Shown here in pieces: positions 41,071-51,880 of a DNA stretch of 64,000 nucleotides (positions are counted from its first letter, which is position 1; each line of letters begins with the position of its first letter). This stretch comes from Nematopogon swammerdamellus (taxonomy: Eukaryota; Arthropoda; Insecta; Lepidoptera; Adelidae), in assembly GCA_946902875.1 (NCBI GenBank), contig OX336351.1, positions 3,965,761 through 4,029,760 of the forward strand. The letters are read 5' to 3'. Both the position numbers and the translations under genes were made by a program. The notes beneath the pieces were generated by a model. The model saw only the letters and a list, made by a program, of their open reading frames with translations, ran no database searches and had not been told where the DNA came from.

Positions 41071-41880
41071 TGAACATAAGTTAGTTATTAAGTTTTTAAT
41101 GTTGTATATTGTATATTTCATGTATTTAATTGTTTTAGACGTATTTTATCTTGTGAATTTTTTCAATGTGAATTTGCAAATGAAGAATGACGCACGCCAC
41201 AAACAAGCATAGCGGTGAATAAATTATCCACGCAAATGTTAAAAAACATAAGAAGCAACTTGCCTTCCTACGAGATCTTAATTTTATTCGGAAGGTCTTT
41301 GTGAAATATCGCCTCTCTCGTTACAGACCACCAAAAATGTATACGTATGTATGTAAAAATAAAGTTATTGAAACTAGCATGGGTGGCTCTGCTGAATGAC
41401 CAATGGTGCAGTCGATAGGGCCAAAATCACCTCGAGCCCACATTCAGCGTTCAAGTGTGTTTGTGCTGCATGCTGTTGCGGCTATGAAAAAAGACTGAGT
41501 CCAGAACATGACAACTTACGTAACCGGTAAATTTTAGAGAGGAAGGTTAAACGATAACATATAGCGTTGAACGTAGCCAAAATTAGTATGCAAAAATCGG
41601 TTCTAGTTCAGTACCGAGACCTCTATTCAAACCTGATCTCACTAAGCACCTATCGCATTATGTGCAGACCGTCTACGCAACGGAGACGACGCGACGCTAG
41701 GAATAAAATGTCAGGTTTCAAGCGGAGTCGCCCTATTAATTGAAGGAATAATTTATTAAATAGAGCTGGAGAACGGCACGTGCCGACGGTCACGTGGTGA
41801 ACAACGTGACACGTGACTTCTCTAAATAATATTATGGCTTCTATCGCTCTAGGCGTCCCGTGCCCGTCCCGTGTAACCGA
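41071..41880. other. Sequence without a recognised gene
   Basis: 41375-41440 (AGCATGGGTGGCTCTGCTGAATG) matches retroposon tails at 38490. The rest has no ORF I can support. Confidence 0.4.
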
Positions 41881-41939
41881 GTTCTCAAGTAGATAAATCA
41901 AGGATTCCTTGAATATTATACGATAAAGAGCTAACGATG

Positions 41940-42545
41940 ATGTCGTAACGAATCGGCGGCAGCGGCGCCGAGGTGAACTCGTCAGAAAACATGACATCCG
42001 TTGCGAATTCGCAACGTACGCACGGGCGTACGTACGTCGGACGACCTCCGCCCGCGGACGGTGGCGCCGGAAAAGAAGGGCGATCGAAGAATCGAACGTT
42101 CGAAATTCGAACCTCTCGACGATGCGAGGCGAGATGCAACCGTGCGTCCCATCCACAGAGCGCGGCACAATAGCCCGAGTTCACAACACACCGGTGCACC
42201 TTTCTAAAGCGCGTCGCGCGACCTCTTGCGCGCGTGCGTCGACGGACGGGCGGGCGCGGGCGGCGCGCGAGTCGGACTGACGGCGCGGGGCCGAGGAAAG
42301 CGGTCGCCGGCCGCAGCACAATGCCCGCGAATTGCAACACCGCCTCGCCGATTTGGAGGTGAGCGGCGGCGGTGGTGGTGGTGGTGCCGCGGAGGAGGTG
42401 GCGGCGTGTGGCGGCAGCGAAGCAGCAGACGCGCGGCGGCGCTGCAGCGGGGTCGCGGCGCCGCCGCGGCACTGTCGCGGCTCAGTGAGCAGCAGCGCCG
42501 TCGAGCCAATCCGAGCAAGTTTCTCTACCTAGAACGATAAAAAAG
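41940..42545. promoter_or_regulatory. CpG-rich island, possible promoter/first exon
   Basis: Dense CpG sequence in an AT-rich region, with (GGTGGT)n at 42368-42386. On the + strand a coiled-coil-like HNARELQHRLADLE is followed by GAG|GTGAGC (42356/42357), a good donor. No complete frame or gene identified. It could be the 5' end of a gene transcribed to the right. Confidence 0.35.
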
Positions 42546-43550
42546 GTATGGACGCCGGACTTTCAAATGCTTGTATGAGAACTAGCGTCGCCGAGTTGCG
42601 GGGAGCGGAGTGTACTTACCGATGATAAGATATTCCACTATTGTGCACACTAAACTTGGCTGTAGTGTTTTTACACGTAAACACAGAGCATGAGGGCATT
42701 TTAAACAGGTTTTTGCGAACGCAGCCGATGACAGACTGACGGGCCAGCGCGCGACCGTCTAATGAAACAAGTATGCTTTTACTTATATCGTGTTACGCTG
42801 GCGAGGATAGGGTTCGGGGTCCATACCTTTTTTATCGTTGTAGTTCTCTACATACCTATCGCACGACTCTTGCACAAGCTGGAATAGAACGTAGCCGGCT
42901 CGCCGTAGCACCACGCCGACAATGTTACAGCAGTGCACGATTCCAATGTTGCATCTAGCGAAAGCATTGACACTATAACGGTTAAAGAAGAGAAACGTCA
43001 CACAATCTAAGTAATGAGAAATTTCTCAAAATAAAAATGGCGAGACTCTACACCGCGGTAGGTATCTAGTTAAAAATAGTTGCAGAAAACGCTTATGATG
43101 TAAATCTTGTAGGTGTAAATACATCAGAAGCAGGCCGTAACGAAGTGAGCGCCGAATTTAGAATAGATCTGTAAGAAGTAGGCGATGGAGATAGTGAAGT
43201 AAGAGAGGTTACGTGATCGGTTTGCCAAGCTCGCGTGTGCTGTGCCGGACCGGCAATACCGGCATACAGTTCGGCTGCATCTGATGCAACTTCACTCCGA
43301 CATCAACATCATACATTAAATTAAGGTCGTGACGCCGAAACCTCGTTTGACTCGTCGTCGGCACCTACTACGTCGAAAAATAAAAATACACTCGCTCAGT
43401 GATTATGGGTATAAAAACACCACTCGGTCATCGACAAGGATGTATGCCGTCGTCGTCGCGTCCCGCCTAGTAAGCACAAACAAATCATTTACATATTTTG
43501 AGCATTCTGAATTCTGATTCAAAACTACGCATGGCATTTTCATCAGAGAC
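42546..43550. other. 1 kb without a recognised gene
   Basis: Short frames only. Confidence 0.4.
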
Positions 43551-43554
43551 CAGC

Positions 43555-44215
43555 CGTGCCCGCGGCTCCGCTCGCGGTAAAGTCGCTGAAAACTGCATGT
43601 CATCATCATCATCATCATCATCAGCCTGTATAGGTCCACTGCTGGACATAGGCCTCTCCCAAGGCACGCCACCACACGCTCAAATGCCAATTTAAAGTCG
43701 CTCAGCGAGCTATGGAAAGAGCATTGCTCGGCATTTCTTTGACCGATAAAATCCGTAACGACGTGATACGTCAAAGAACTAAGGTAGTCGACATTGCTAA
43801 GAAAATAAGCAAGCTGAGGTGGCAGTGGGCTGGGCACATCTGTCGTAGACCCGGCAACCGATGGGGTAGACGGGTGCTCGAACGGAGGTCACGTACAAGC
43901 AAACGAACGTTGGGACGCCCCCCGGCTAGGTGGACAGATGACCTAAATAAAAAGGTAGCCGGGAGTGGATGGATGAGAAGAGCGGAAGACCGCGTGAAAA
44001 CTGCATGTAAATAGGTTAAATAATTTTCGAGTAAATCACACGTAAGTTAACCGAATTGGTAGATTTTTTTCCGACTGCGCTCACTTTCGACCCAACTGCG
44101 CAGCTCATATGAATAATGGCGTGATGCTATATAGCCTATGACCTGGCGGACATTTGTCGTACTGTAAAGGCAAACGAATTGGTTGAGCCGTTCTTGAGTT
44201 ATTATAAGCGAACAT
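43555..44215 (+). mobile_element. Host repeat with CCCGCGGCTCCGCTCGCGG, interrupted by an RTE insertion
   Basis: The beginning (43555-43600) resembles the ACTAGCTGAGCCCGCGGCTCCG repeats at 20086 and 63094. It continues after the insertion with AAATAGGTTAAATAATTTTCG and ends near GAGCCGTTCTTGAGTTATTATAAGCG. Confidence 0.65.
43601..43994. mobile_element. RTE retrotransposon insertion with 5' inversion (twin priming)
   Basis: Left, on the minus strand (43601-~43685): the RTE 3' end, GGGAGAGGCCTATGTCCAGC through (ATG)n. Right, on the plus strand (~43700-43994): the preceding ORF segment, AQRAMERALLGISL, LRWQWAGHICRRPGNRW, GRPPARWTDDL, WMRRAEDR. The 14-base TGAAAACTGCATGT flanks both sides (43587-43600 and 43995-44008). 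Confidence 0.9.
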
Positions 44216-44990
44216 TTATTTATTTATTTTAAGGAAAAAGACAGTTATAAATATCTTAAATTAAATAAACATATAGTAATAAATAACATAAACCAGTAAA
44301 GTTTCCACAATTAGAAAAAACTATAAACATGTTTTCAACACTAGTATATTATAAATTATAATAAAAAAAGAAGTGAAATATATGAAAAAAAAAAAATTAT
44401 TAAATTTTAATTTTAAAAGCACCTTTAACTTTTTTTGCATAGAAATTAATTTGAATTTCTGTGCACGAAGTTAAACACTGTTTCTTAAAACTACTTAATT
44501 TAACATAAATACATACATACCTGTGCGTATGAGGGGAGGGATTAAAACGTATTATAAATTTATAACGTTTACTGAAAAGTACAAAGAACACGTAAAACTA
44601 AATCAATGTTGAACTAGCAGCACATCGCCTTAGTTTAGCACATTCCGGCTGGCGGCGCGGCGGCGGCACCCAGCTGCATGTTTTTTTTTACACCTAGCTA
44701 TTATAGCGTGTTAGCTGCTGTGATGTCAACACACTCCGACTATTGAATTGTGTTATGCAAGCGGCGTTACATACAGTACAGCTTGCACTAAAAAATAAGT
44801 GAATCGTGACACACACACACATTTCAGCGCGTGATTTCTAGCAAAAAATTATAGAATTCTTGACCTGCACGCGCATGAACTGAACTTCTGGAAAGGATCG
44901 AACTCCTGAATCCAGACGAGTGCGAAAAATTTGGTGAAACACCAAATCTTTCGTATCCTCGAATAACACGATAAAAACAGGTTGAAACTG
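44216..44990. other. AT-rich sequence without a recognised gene
   Basis: A-runs and (TTTA)n. 44645-44665 GGCGGCGCGGCGGCGGC is an isolated GC patch. Confidence 0.4.
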
Positions 44991-45009
44991 TAGATCCAGG
45001 GTTTTATCC

Positions 45010-45150
45010 AGTACGGCTATGGATATTTTTCATCCAGTTCAGAGTAGCTGGCACGACCAAAAGGGGAGCACTGCCGTGGCACCTATAGCTCACCGAGGCG
45101 TGATGGCAGACATCCTAGGTGATGCGGTCAACCATGTAACGTTCCATAAA
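45010..45150 (+). mobile_element. Degraded SINE copy
   Basis: CATCCAGTTCAGAGTAGCTGGCACGACC, CCGTGGCACCTATAGCTCACC, then CCATAAAATAAAATAAAA. Confidence 0.7.
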
Positions 45151-45159
45151 ATAAAATAA

Positions 45160-45537
45160 AAAACCGGCCAAGTGCGAGTCGGACTCGCGCACCGAGGTTT
45201 CCGCACCACAGAAAAAACATTGAAAAAAAATACATGTTTCTTGTATGGGAACCCCCCTTAATTTTTACTTTTTCTATTTTTTATTATTTGTTGTTATATC
45301 CGCCATAATAATAACACATATTCTGTGAAAATTTCAACGGGCTACCTATTACGGTTCAAGAGATACAGCCCTCGGACAGACAGACGGACGGACGGACGGA
45401 CGGACAGACCGACAGACAGACAGACAGACAGACGGACGGACGGACGGACGGACGGACGGACGGACGGACGGACGGACGGACAGACAGACAGACAGACGGC
45501 GTAGGCTTAGTCCGTACGGGATACGAAAACCTAAAAA
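45160..45537 (+). mobile_element. R4 repeat, full length with expanded (GACG)n/(GACA)n tract
   Basis: Starts AAACCGGCCAAGTGCGAGTCGGACTCGCGC and ends ACGAAAACCTAAAAAGGG. The CAGACAGACGG motif present once in other copies is expanded here to ~125 bases (45373-45498). Long SVRPSVRPS frames on the minus strand are products of this tract. Confidence 0.92.
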
Positions 45538-45847
45538 GGGCGGCACTTTTCGGCAGTTTTACAGTGGGCCTTAAAATCAGTGGGGAATAAATCACAGCAG
45601 AAGACCATTTCAGGTCCTCTCAGGTTGTGCGAACAGCGTAAATAACTTCACATCTGCAAAGATATTTTACGAGAAGTATCTACAATATCATGTTTTTTTT
45701 ATAAAGATGACATTAACACGAGCGAAACTGCAGGCAAAGTCTTTCAATAAATAGATTTCATCACAACGTATTTTCGTCTTAGCAGTGCAGGGGCCGAGTG
45801 TTGCGCATACTCATTACTAAACAAGATATCGCTCGGAGCGGTCAAAG
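45538..45847. other. Sequence without a recognised feature
   Basis: No ORF or repeat identified. Confidence 0.4.
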
Positions 45848-46382
45848 AGTGCCAGTGAGGGCTACCGCAGACGACCGACTGTCTACCGACTTAATTATTT
45901 AATTGAGTTGGATCGGATTGGAACGGTCACTGAGGTGCGCACACGAACGATTATTCTTTCTCTCACTCTGCAGGTAGCAGCGGCGCGGCGCAGTCAGGTC
46001 AGGAACAAAGGAGAAGAAAACGAGTTGGCCAGCTAAAACCGACGGCCGCTGTAGGCGAAGAAGTCGGCGGTCGGTCCCAACCCAACTACAGATAGGATCG
46101 GCTCCGTGTGCGCACGGAGCCGATCCTATTTTTAAGCTGGGACCGCGCCCCCCAACTTTTAGAAAAAACTGTACACCTACTAGCTGCTACTGGCCGACTC
46201 AAATCAATTCGCCGCCGACTTTTTCTTCTCATTTTGTTCCTGAGCGCGCACTACCTGCAGAGTGAGAGAGAGAATAATCGTGGATAATCGTCCGTGTGCG
46301 CACCTCAACGACTATGCCCGACTCAATTAATAATCAAGTCGTTGGAAAGTCGGTCGTCTGCGCGCTCCCTGACTCTAGCTGC
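45848..46382. mobile_element. Long fold-back element (~535 bp)
   Basis: The arms pair over ~220 bases, e.g. CGACCGACT..., GCACACGAACGATTATTCT and CTCACTCTGCAGGTAG on the left with CTACCTGCAGAGTGAG, AGAATAATCGT and AGTCGGTCG on the right. The centre is a perfect 17-bp palindrome, ATAGGATCGGCTCCGTG/TGCG/complement (46092-46129). Confidence 0.9.
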
Positions 46383-46589
46383 TTTATCTATTCACATTTG
46401 CGCTCACCTAACTACTGCATAAGTACTGGTGTACCTACTGTCTTTCAATTTTGCACTTTCGAACGAGAGTCTGAAGACGTGGACACACGATGAGAGGTCG
46501 AAATCGAGAGCTGCCTCGTCCGTCGGGGCGTGATGATTCAGCCCACTTGGGAAATGTAAGGATTGCAACATTCGAAATTCATAAAAATA

Positions 46590-46737
46590 CTAAGGCCCAC
46601 TTGCACCAACACAAGTTCAATATATAAACCAGTTCAACTCGTTAAACTAGCACCCGTTGTATGTGTGAACCGCGTTTAAATCCATAACTCGCTACTTAAC
46701 TTTAAACTCGTGTTGGTGCAAGACGCGCTAAGTATGG
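46590..46737. mobile_element. MITE with CACTTGCACCAACAC terminal repeats
   Basis: Left GGCCCACTTGCACCAACACAAGTT; right AAACTCGTGTTGGTGCAAG. This GGCCCACTTGCACC type is widespread in moth genomes. Confidence 0.85.
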
Positions 46738-47090
46738 ATACGGAGCAAGATACTTAAGTCAGATGGATTGTCCAGGAAATACTTATTCCTGAGTCAGGAA
46801 TTCAGACACCTTGTGCGACAACCATCGATTTATCTCGATGAGTGCGATACGGAGAAATTTTTTAAGGGTTTAAAGGGAGACCTAAGGAATCCAACACCAA
46901 AAATACGGTAAGGCGTTGGGAACGCTTGAAGCGTTATGACAAGTAGTCATCAATAATAATTTAGGAACACTCCGTTTTCAATTGAAACCGTCAAAATCTC
47001 CCGTGACAGCCCGCATAGAAAGTAGCACCGCCGCAATGTTATTATGGCTGCCCTGTCATTTTAACCTCACATTACTGTAGTTACATGCTT
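46738..47090. other. Sequence without a recognised feature
   Basis: No ORF or repeat identified. Confidence 0.4.
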
Positions 47091-47091
47091 A

Positions 47092-47325
47092 CCTTACTAG
47101 GTGGTAGGGTTTATCCCGGCCGGGTTGGTACCACCGCACTGAACGAAACGTCGGTCGAAACGGCTATGTAAATAGTTCGTGTTTTCTGTCCAGTTTAGTG
47201 TAGCCGACATGAAATGAAGGGAAGCACTGACATGGCACCTAGTTCACCCTGTGTTATGGGCTGACATCACGGATGTTGTAGGTGATGTAGACAACCGTGT
47301 CAGGTTCCATAAAAAAAAAAAAAAA
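47092..47325 (+). mobile_element. tRNA/5S-like SINE, 5'-truncated, long A-tail
   Basis: CTTACCTTACTAGGTGGTAGGG through GTCAGGTTCCAT and A16. The body agrees closely with the copy at 32245 (CATGAAATGAAGGGAAGC and TATCCCGGCCGGG are shared), indicating a subfamily. Confidence 0.88.
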
Positions 47326-48560
47326 AGTTTGCCGGCATTGTCAGCAGAAGCGACTACCTATTTCACTTCTAATTTGTCGTTTTAATACATGACCTAAGAG
47401 CGTGCAATTAGAGCGCAAGGAGCAAAACAGCATTATTCAACAAACTGTTATCTCACGGGGTTGCGTAACCCGACTGATACCGCCGCCGGCGGCGTCGACG
47501 CAGCGGCACGGCTGCATACAATATGCAAGGGGAAATATGAGACCGAGTTGCGTAAGGGCTTTCCATTCGATTTCTCCGGTAGTAATAGTGTAATGTGGTA
47601 CGGATTAATAACATTATATGTCGCTAAACGGTTATTCGATCAAACATGTATGTCCCCGCGCTGGAGGCAAAAATGTTCTAGAACTATTTTGTAGAGGAAC
47701 CTATATTGTATAGGGCGTAGCTAGAAACATTATGGGTGGCTCGGCGCAACATGTCGCGCTTACTATAAAAAAAAACCCTCATTTGAAAAATAATAAATTG
47801 ATGTAATAACTCCTCAAAATCTAAAGTACAGTATCAGGTCTTTCAAGAGGAGCACCCGTCATTCCGGAGCATGGCATAATTATGCAACATCGCAAACAGA
47901 ATATCCATATGCACCGTCAGCACTTAATAATGATTGGAAAGGTGCCACATATTATCTACAAATATAAGAAAACTTGTGGTAAGAGACCTCAGTATGCCGG
48001 TTATTCTAGAAGTGCTATAGGGCATAAATTATTATCGTAGCAAAAATCACTAAGCATTCCCATAAAAAGGACAAATCATATGATTTCCAATCAATTGCAT
48101 AAATAAAAGAAAATACAATTTATACCCGCAGAATAAAAACACAACACATCCAAAAATCTTATCGCGTGAAAGGCATACATGATGGCGACAATGCGAATAC
48201 AACATCGCACCACCTTATCGTGGCTCACCACAGCTCATTCTGACAGTTGCATGTAGATAAATAACAAATTTCACACTTCATAACACGCAGAGCTATTATT
48301 TCTTGCGGGTGAAATAGTTTTGCAAGTGGCCTGCGTTAACATAACAAACCGGTCGACGTTGTGTAATTACTCTAAATGACTGTCCGATACATTTTTAGGT
48401 TCGAGGGTTTGCGCAGTTGACTACGTGGCGTACCTGTCTGTACGAACAATCCTCCCAAACGACCGTCATAAAGTGCGTGTTGAACGAACTTGAACGCACG
48501 CTATGAGCAAATTAGTTTGTCAAGTTTAATTATACAGAACATAAGCGCTGTTCGCGAATC
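47326..48560. other. 1.2 kb without a recognised gene
   Basis: 47700-47880 has retroposon-like CTTTCAAGAGGAGC and GCATGGCAT. Frames at 47402-47694 (ending near 47691) have no domain I recognise. Confidence 0.4.
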
Positions 48561-48568
48561 TCACATAA

Positions 48569-48886
48569 AATATACATGTACATGAAGTCATAGAAGAAGC
48601 AGAAAGAAGAAAGGTAATAGCGAAGAAAAATACACTAAACGCTCCACAGTATTGGAGGAGACAGCAGAATTTATTAGTGAACATTGATGGAGGAATCTGT
48701 GCAGACAAAGATGTATTAAAACACAACGGCGAAAGGTCCCGAGAGGGCAACAATCGGAGAGATCGATTCGAAAGTATAGACCTTGAGCTGGAATTGCCAA
48801 ACGATGCCGATCCACGCTCGCTACGCTGCGCTGTGCAACGCCAGCTAGAGACGACTGTTAGTGTAGTAGATATCAACAGACAGTAG
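48569..48886 (+). CDS. Unidentified coding-like ORF
   Basis: About 105 codons between stops. Composition is protein-like and charged: EVIEEAERRKVIAKK, NAPQYWRRQQNLLVNIDGG, FESIDLELELPNDADPRSLR, LETTVSVVDINRQ. There is no ATG before residue 50 or so, so it could be an exon or an old element fragment. Family not recognised. Confidence 0.3.
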   Translation, partial: NIHVHEVIEEAERRKVIAKKNTLNAPQYWRRQQNLLVNIDGGICADKDVLKHNGERSREGNNRRDRFESIDLELELPNDADPRSLRCAVQRQLETTVSVVDINRQ

Positions 48887-49075
48887 AGATATCACATCAC
48901 AATCTACGCATACTCTACTCCGAAGAGCGTGGGCGCGAACCGGTCGTCCGCGTCGGTGTTCTAAATACTCTCTCCTAGCTCCAAAGTAGAGAGTGCTGCG
49001 CCGAGCTCGAAAACAATTCCCATTGAAAGTATCGATGCGTAGCCGACTGTACAAACTCGTTTAAAGCGATCGTGA

Positions 49076-49378
49076 CGAATCAACGAAATTAACTACGAAA
49101 ATACGTCGAAAGAAATAAAAAAAGAACATTTGATCTGCCTACGAAAATGTACACGCGATGAAGAAAACGTGGGAACTGAATTATCAGAATGTAAATCCAA
49201 ATGTATTGGACAACTGAATAATGGCAATAGGAAAGATTGCATGAATCTGTTCGTGATTTCAAAGAACAGCAAAATCAGTGTGGTCCTGAAAAGTTCAATG
49301 TCTGTCAATAACCCTGTATGTAGACTTATCAAATTAGATAGGTATGCAATGCGAATTTGGGAAGCTGCGGCATTATAA
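49076..49378 (+). CDS. Unidentified coding-like ORF
   Basis: About 100 codons: EINYENTSKEIKKEHLICLR, GTELSECKSKCIGQLNNGN, then KDCMNLFVISKNSKISVVLK. Regular Cys spacing and Lys/Asn richness look less random than neighbours, but AT-rich DNA can produce this. Not recognised. The opposite strand has a 140-codon hydrophobic frame, so the strand choice is unsure. Confidence 0.25.
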   Translation, partial: RINEINYENTSKEIKKEHLICLRKCTRDEENVGTELSECKSKCIGQLNNGNRKDCMNLFVISKNSKISVVLKSSMSVNNPVCRLIKLDRYAMRIWEAAAL

Positions 49379-51034
49379 GCAGACACTCTGCAAATGAAAC
49401 GGTCCGCTAAGAGCATTGGCACTTGGCGAGTGTTTGTTTTGAGTATGTATGTCAGTAGGTGAACGGGGATCGTCAGATCTAACTCACTTAGATAGAATGT
49501 ATCAGATTCATTCATTATCGACTACGACCTACACTTTTAGTGTACAAAATCAGTGGGCGATCGATCATATCATAACTAATCGATTTCGATCTTTCTCTGA
49601 TCTCGATTAGATTTTTAGAAAAAATAGAAATTATTCAGCGAAAGTTCTTTGCCGAGTCATTGGTAAATTAAATCGCACGCACATCAATTAATATTTCACT
49701 AAGTAAAACAAAATTATCCAATTAGTGTTAAAATTATCATATCAAATACAAAAAGCAATTCGAGTGTTTGTTACCTTTATTGCGAGATGGCATTGTGTCG
49801 CAAGGCGTAAGGTTACTGCGCCAAAAACACAATGAACACACCAAAAGAGAACTTCTCGACCGATCCGGGTCAATGTCTTTAGTTGTAACTCGGTGATTGG
49901 GCATTGTTTCTGTGAGTCCCACGCACACCCCCTCATTCGACCAATTGTGTCCATCGCTCCTACTATAAGGTCATCCTTCTAGATCTTTTCACCATCGCAT
50001 CAGCATATTTTCCATTCGGTCGATGTTCGCTGTAAACTCATCGAGCTACAGATGTTGCTGTTATCTCGACTCTTTTCACGCTACTTCGAGAATGCCCTGA
50101 ATCTTCCTCCACAAATAACTTGCACCACACCTGCGTCTGCGATCAAGCTTCCCGGATTTTATCTTAATTTAGCTTGGAATTCTCTTGAGGTGTCGCTGAA
50201 GTCGAGTTAGCAACAAAGATCTCCAGAAAGCTTACGATTGCAACCTGCTTCGACCGTACAGACTTAACACTCACTCGTTTTGGCTTTTCAAAGAACTTTC
50301 ACTTAGTACTCTGAGTTTTCGACGCTATAATAGAGATTAGAGACTTACTAATGGAACTATTTGAGCGTCTCTACATGATTTATTAACACGTCTGGTGTAA
50401 AAAATAAGTAAAAGATAATAAATATTTCGAAATATTATGCTGGCCGGTCACAGTTGGATTGTATAAGTGATTATATCAGAGACGAGGATCCAGTTGGAAG
50501 GATCAAGTTCGAATGGTAGAGGGCTTGCTGGAATATGTAATACTTAAATAATAATTATGTCTGAAGCGCTGTAGAGGAAGGAAGGACCACTACGCTCAAG
50601 TCATAACGAAAGGATGTTAAGTAAAGCGACGTAATGAAAATGTCGATTCCTGTCATTAGTATGTAAGTAGTATAAATGAGGTTTCACTTCGGTCTCCCAG
50701 AAGTCCGCATTGCAGTTTTTATTCGGTCGACTGAGTAAACCGGGCGACTGCAAACGGATCTCGCCCATTTAGTACCACGGTTGTTACTGAATATTTATCG
50801 GTCTAAATGAGGAAACGCCTTACTATTATTAAAAATAGGCTATTGACGTAACAGATTTCTAGATGATTTGCATATCTAAAATTGTCCGAGCTTGTTTTTT
50901 TCCGAGCCAAAACGGTTCAACTGTCGTATCGTATCGTAACTTTAATGCAAGCTTTAATGGTTTGATGTCACAAATCACAATGTTAACCTTTGACATGGGC
51001 AATATGGGTATTGCGCTTGCGATTATATTTTATT
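49379..51034. other. 1.65 kb without a recognised gene
   Basis: Frames on the minus strand at 49737-49954 have no recognisable domain. A minus-strand ATGCCATCTCGCAATAAAG|GTAACA (49767-49790) resembles a tiny first exon but is unsupported. Confidence 0.4.
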
Positions 51035-51043
51035 TTATTATTA

Positions 51044-51431
51044 ATTTTTTTTAATGGAAACTGACACAGTTGGCTTCATCACCTACAACGTCCGTGATGT
51101 CAGCCCATAACACCGGGTGAACTAGGTGCCATGTCAGTGCTTCCCCCTTTGATCGTGCCGGCTACACTGAACTGGTCGGAAAACACAAACTATTTACATA
51201 GCCGTTTCGACCGACGTTTCATTCAGTGCGGTGGTATCAACCCGGGCGGGTTAAACCCTACCACCAAGTAAGATTAGGAGGGAAGGGACCTACAGTTTTA
51301 CGAGGACTCCGAACCTCGGTCAGCCTCCCAACGGTCAGCGGTCACCCATCCAAACACTGACCGCACCCAGCGTTGCTTAACATTCAATAGCGACAGTTGA
51401 CTGTCTGCACCACTGAGCTATCGAGGCTGAC
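51044..51431 (-). mobile_element. Full-length tRNA/5S-like SINE (reference copy)
   Basis: On the minus strand it starts GTCAGCCTCGATAGCTCAGTGG (A-box-like), continues GTTAAGCAACGCTGGGTGCG and GGATGGGTGACCGCT (like the 5S rRNA internal promoter), then the shared body, and ends TGTCAGTTTCCATTAAAAAAAA. A 9-base TTATTATTA duplication flanks it (51035-51043 and 51432-51440). Length 388 bp. Confidence 0.92.
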
Positions 51432-51679
51432 TTATTATTATATTTATTATTTTATATTTTTAAACATGCGTACTCTATCCGTGAGCACTATTAAATTCAT
51501 ATTCGTAAAATATTTTTTCACATGCTCGTTCGTGACAGGTTATTGCGTATGTTTATCGTGAACGGTTGTGCACAATTTTTTTTATTTCATGTTATCTTGT
51601 TTTTAGTGGAGTGGCGGCTGTGACTAGAATCATTGTCAACTCGCCCCGGACACGAGACAATCTAAGCGACGATTTGAGT

Positions 51680-51880
51680 GTCCGTCACACATCCTCTTCG
51701 TACTGGATGTAAGGTGGCCGCATAGCAGCCTCGGTTGTGTTCTCCTCTAGTCCAGTATAGCCAGCAATCCAGGGAAGTCTCCGGTATGACGCCTACCTTC
51801 TTGGAGGTGATATTGGCTAGTCAGAGCACGTGCTTTGGCCCCTCTGACTCAGCCAGCCATACCGGATTACTTAAAAAAAA
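51680..51880 (+). mobile_element. R3 repeat in forward orientation with A-tail
   Basis: GTACTGGATGTAAGGTGGCCG, CTAGTCCAGTATAGCCAGC, GCACGTGCTTTGGCCCC, ACCGGATTACTTAAAAAAAA. It shows the true 3' end of the family. Confidence 0.85.

Noticed and set aside
41885..42472. 195-codon minus ORF in the CpG island
   Set aside because: Arg/Pro/Ala-rich, typical of GC-rich DNA lacking stops; no motif.
45349..45595. SVRPSVRPS repeat ORFs
   Set aside because: Translation of the (GACG)n/(GACA)n tract in an R4 repeat.
51372..51426. Genuine tRNA or 5S rRNA gene
   Set aside because: Only partial A-box and 5S promoter segments, embedded in a SINE with an A-tail.
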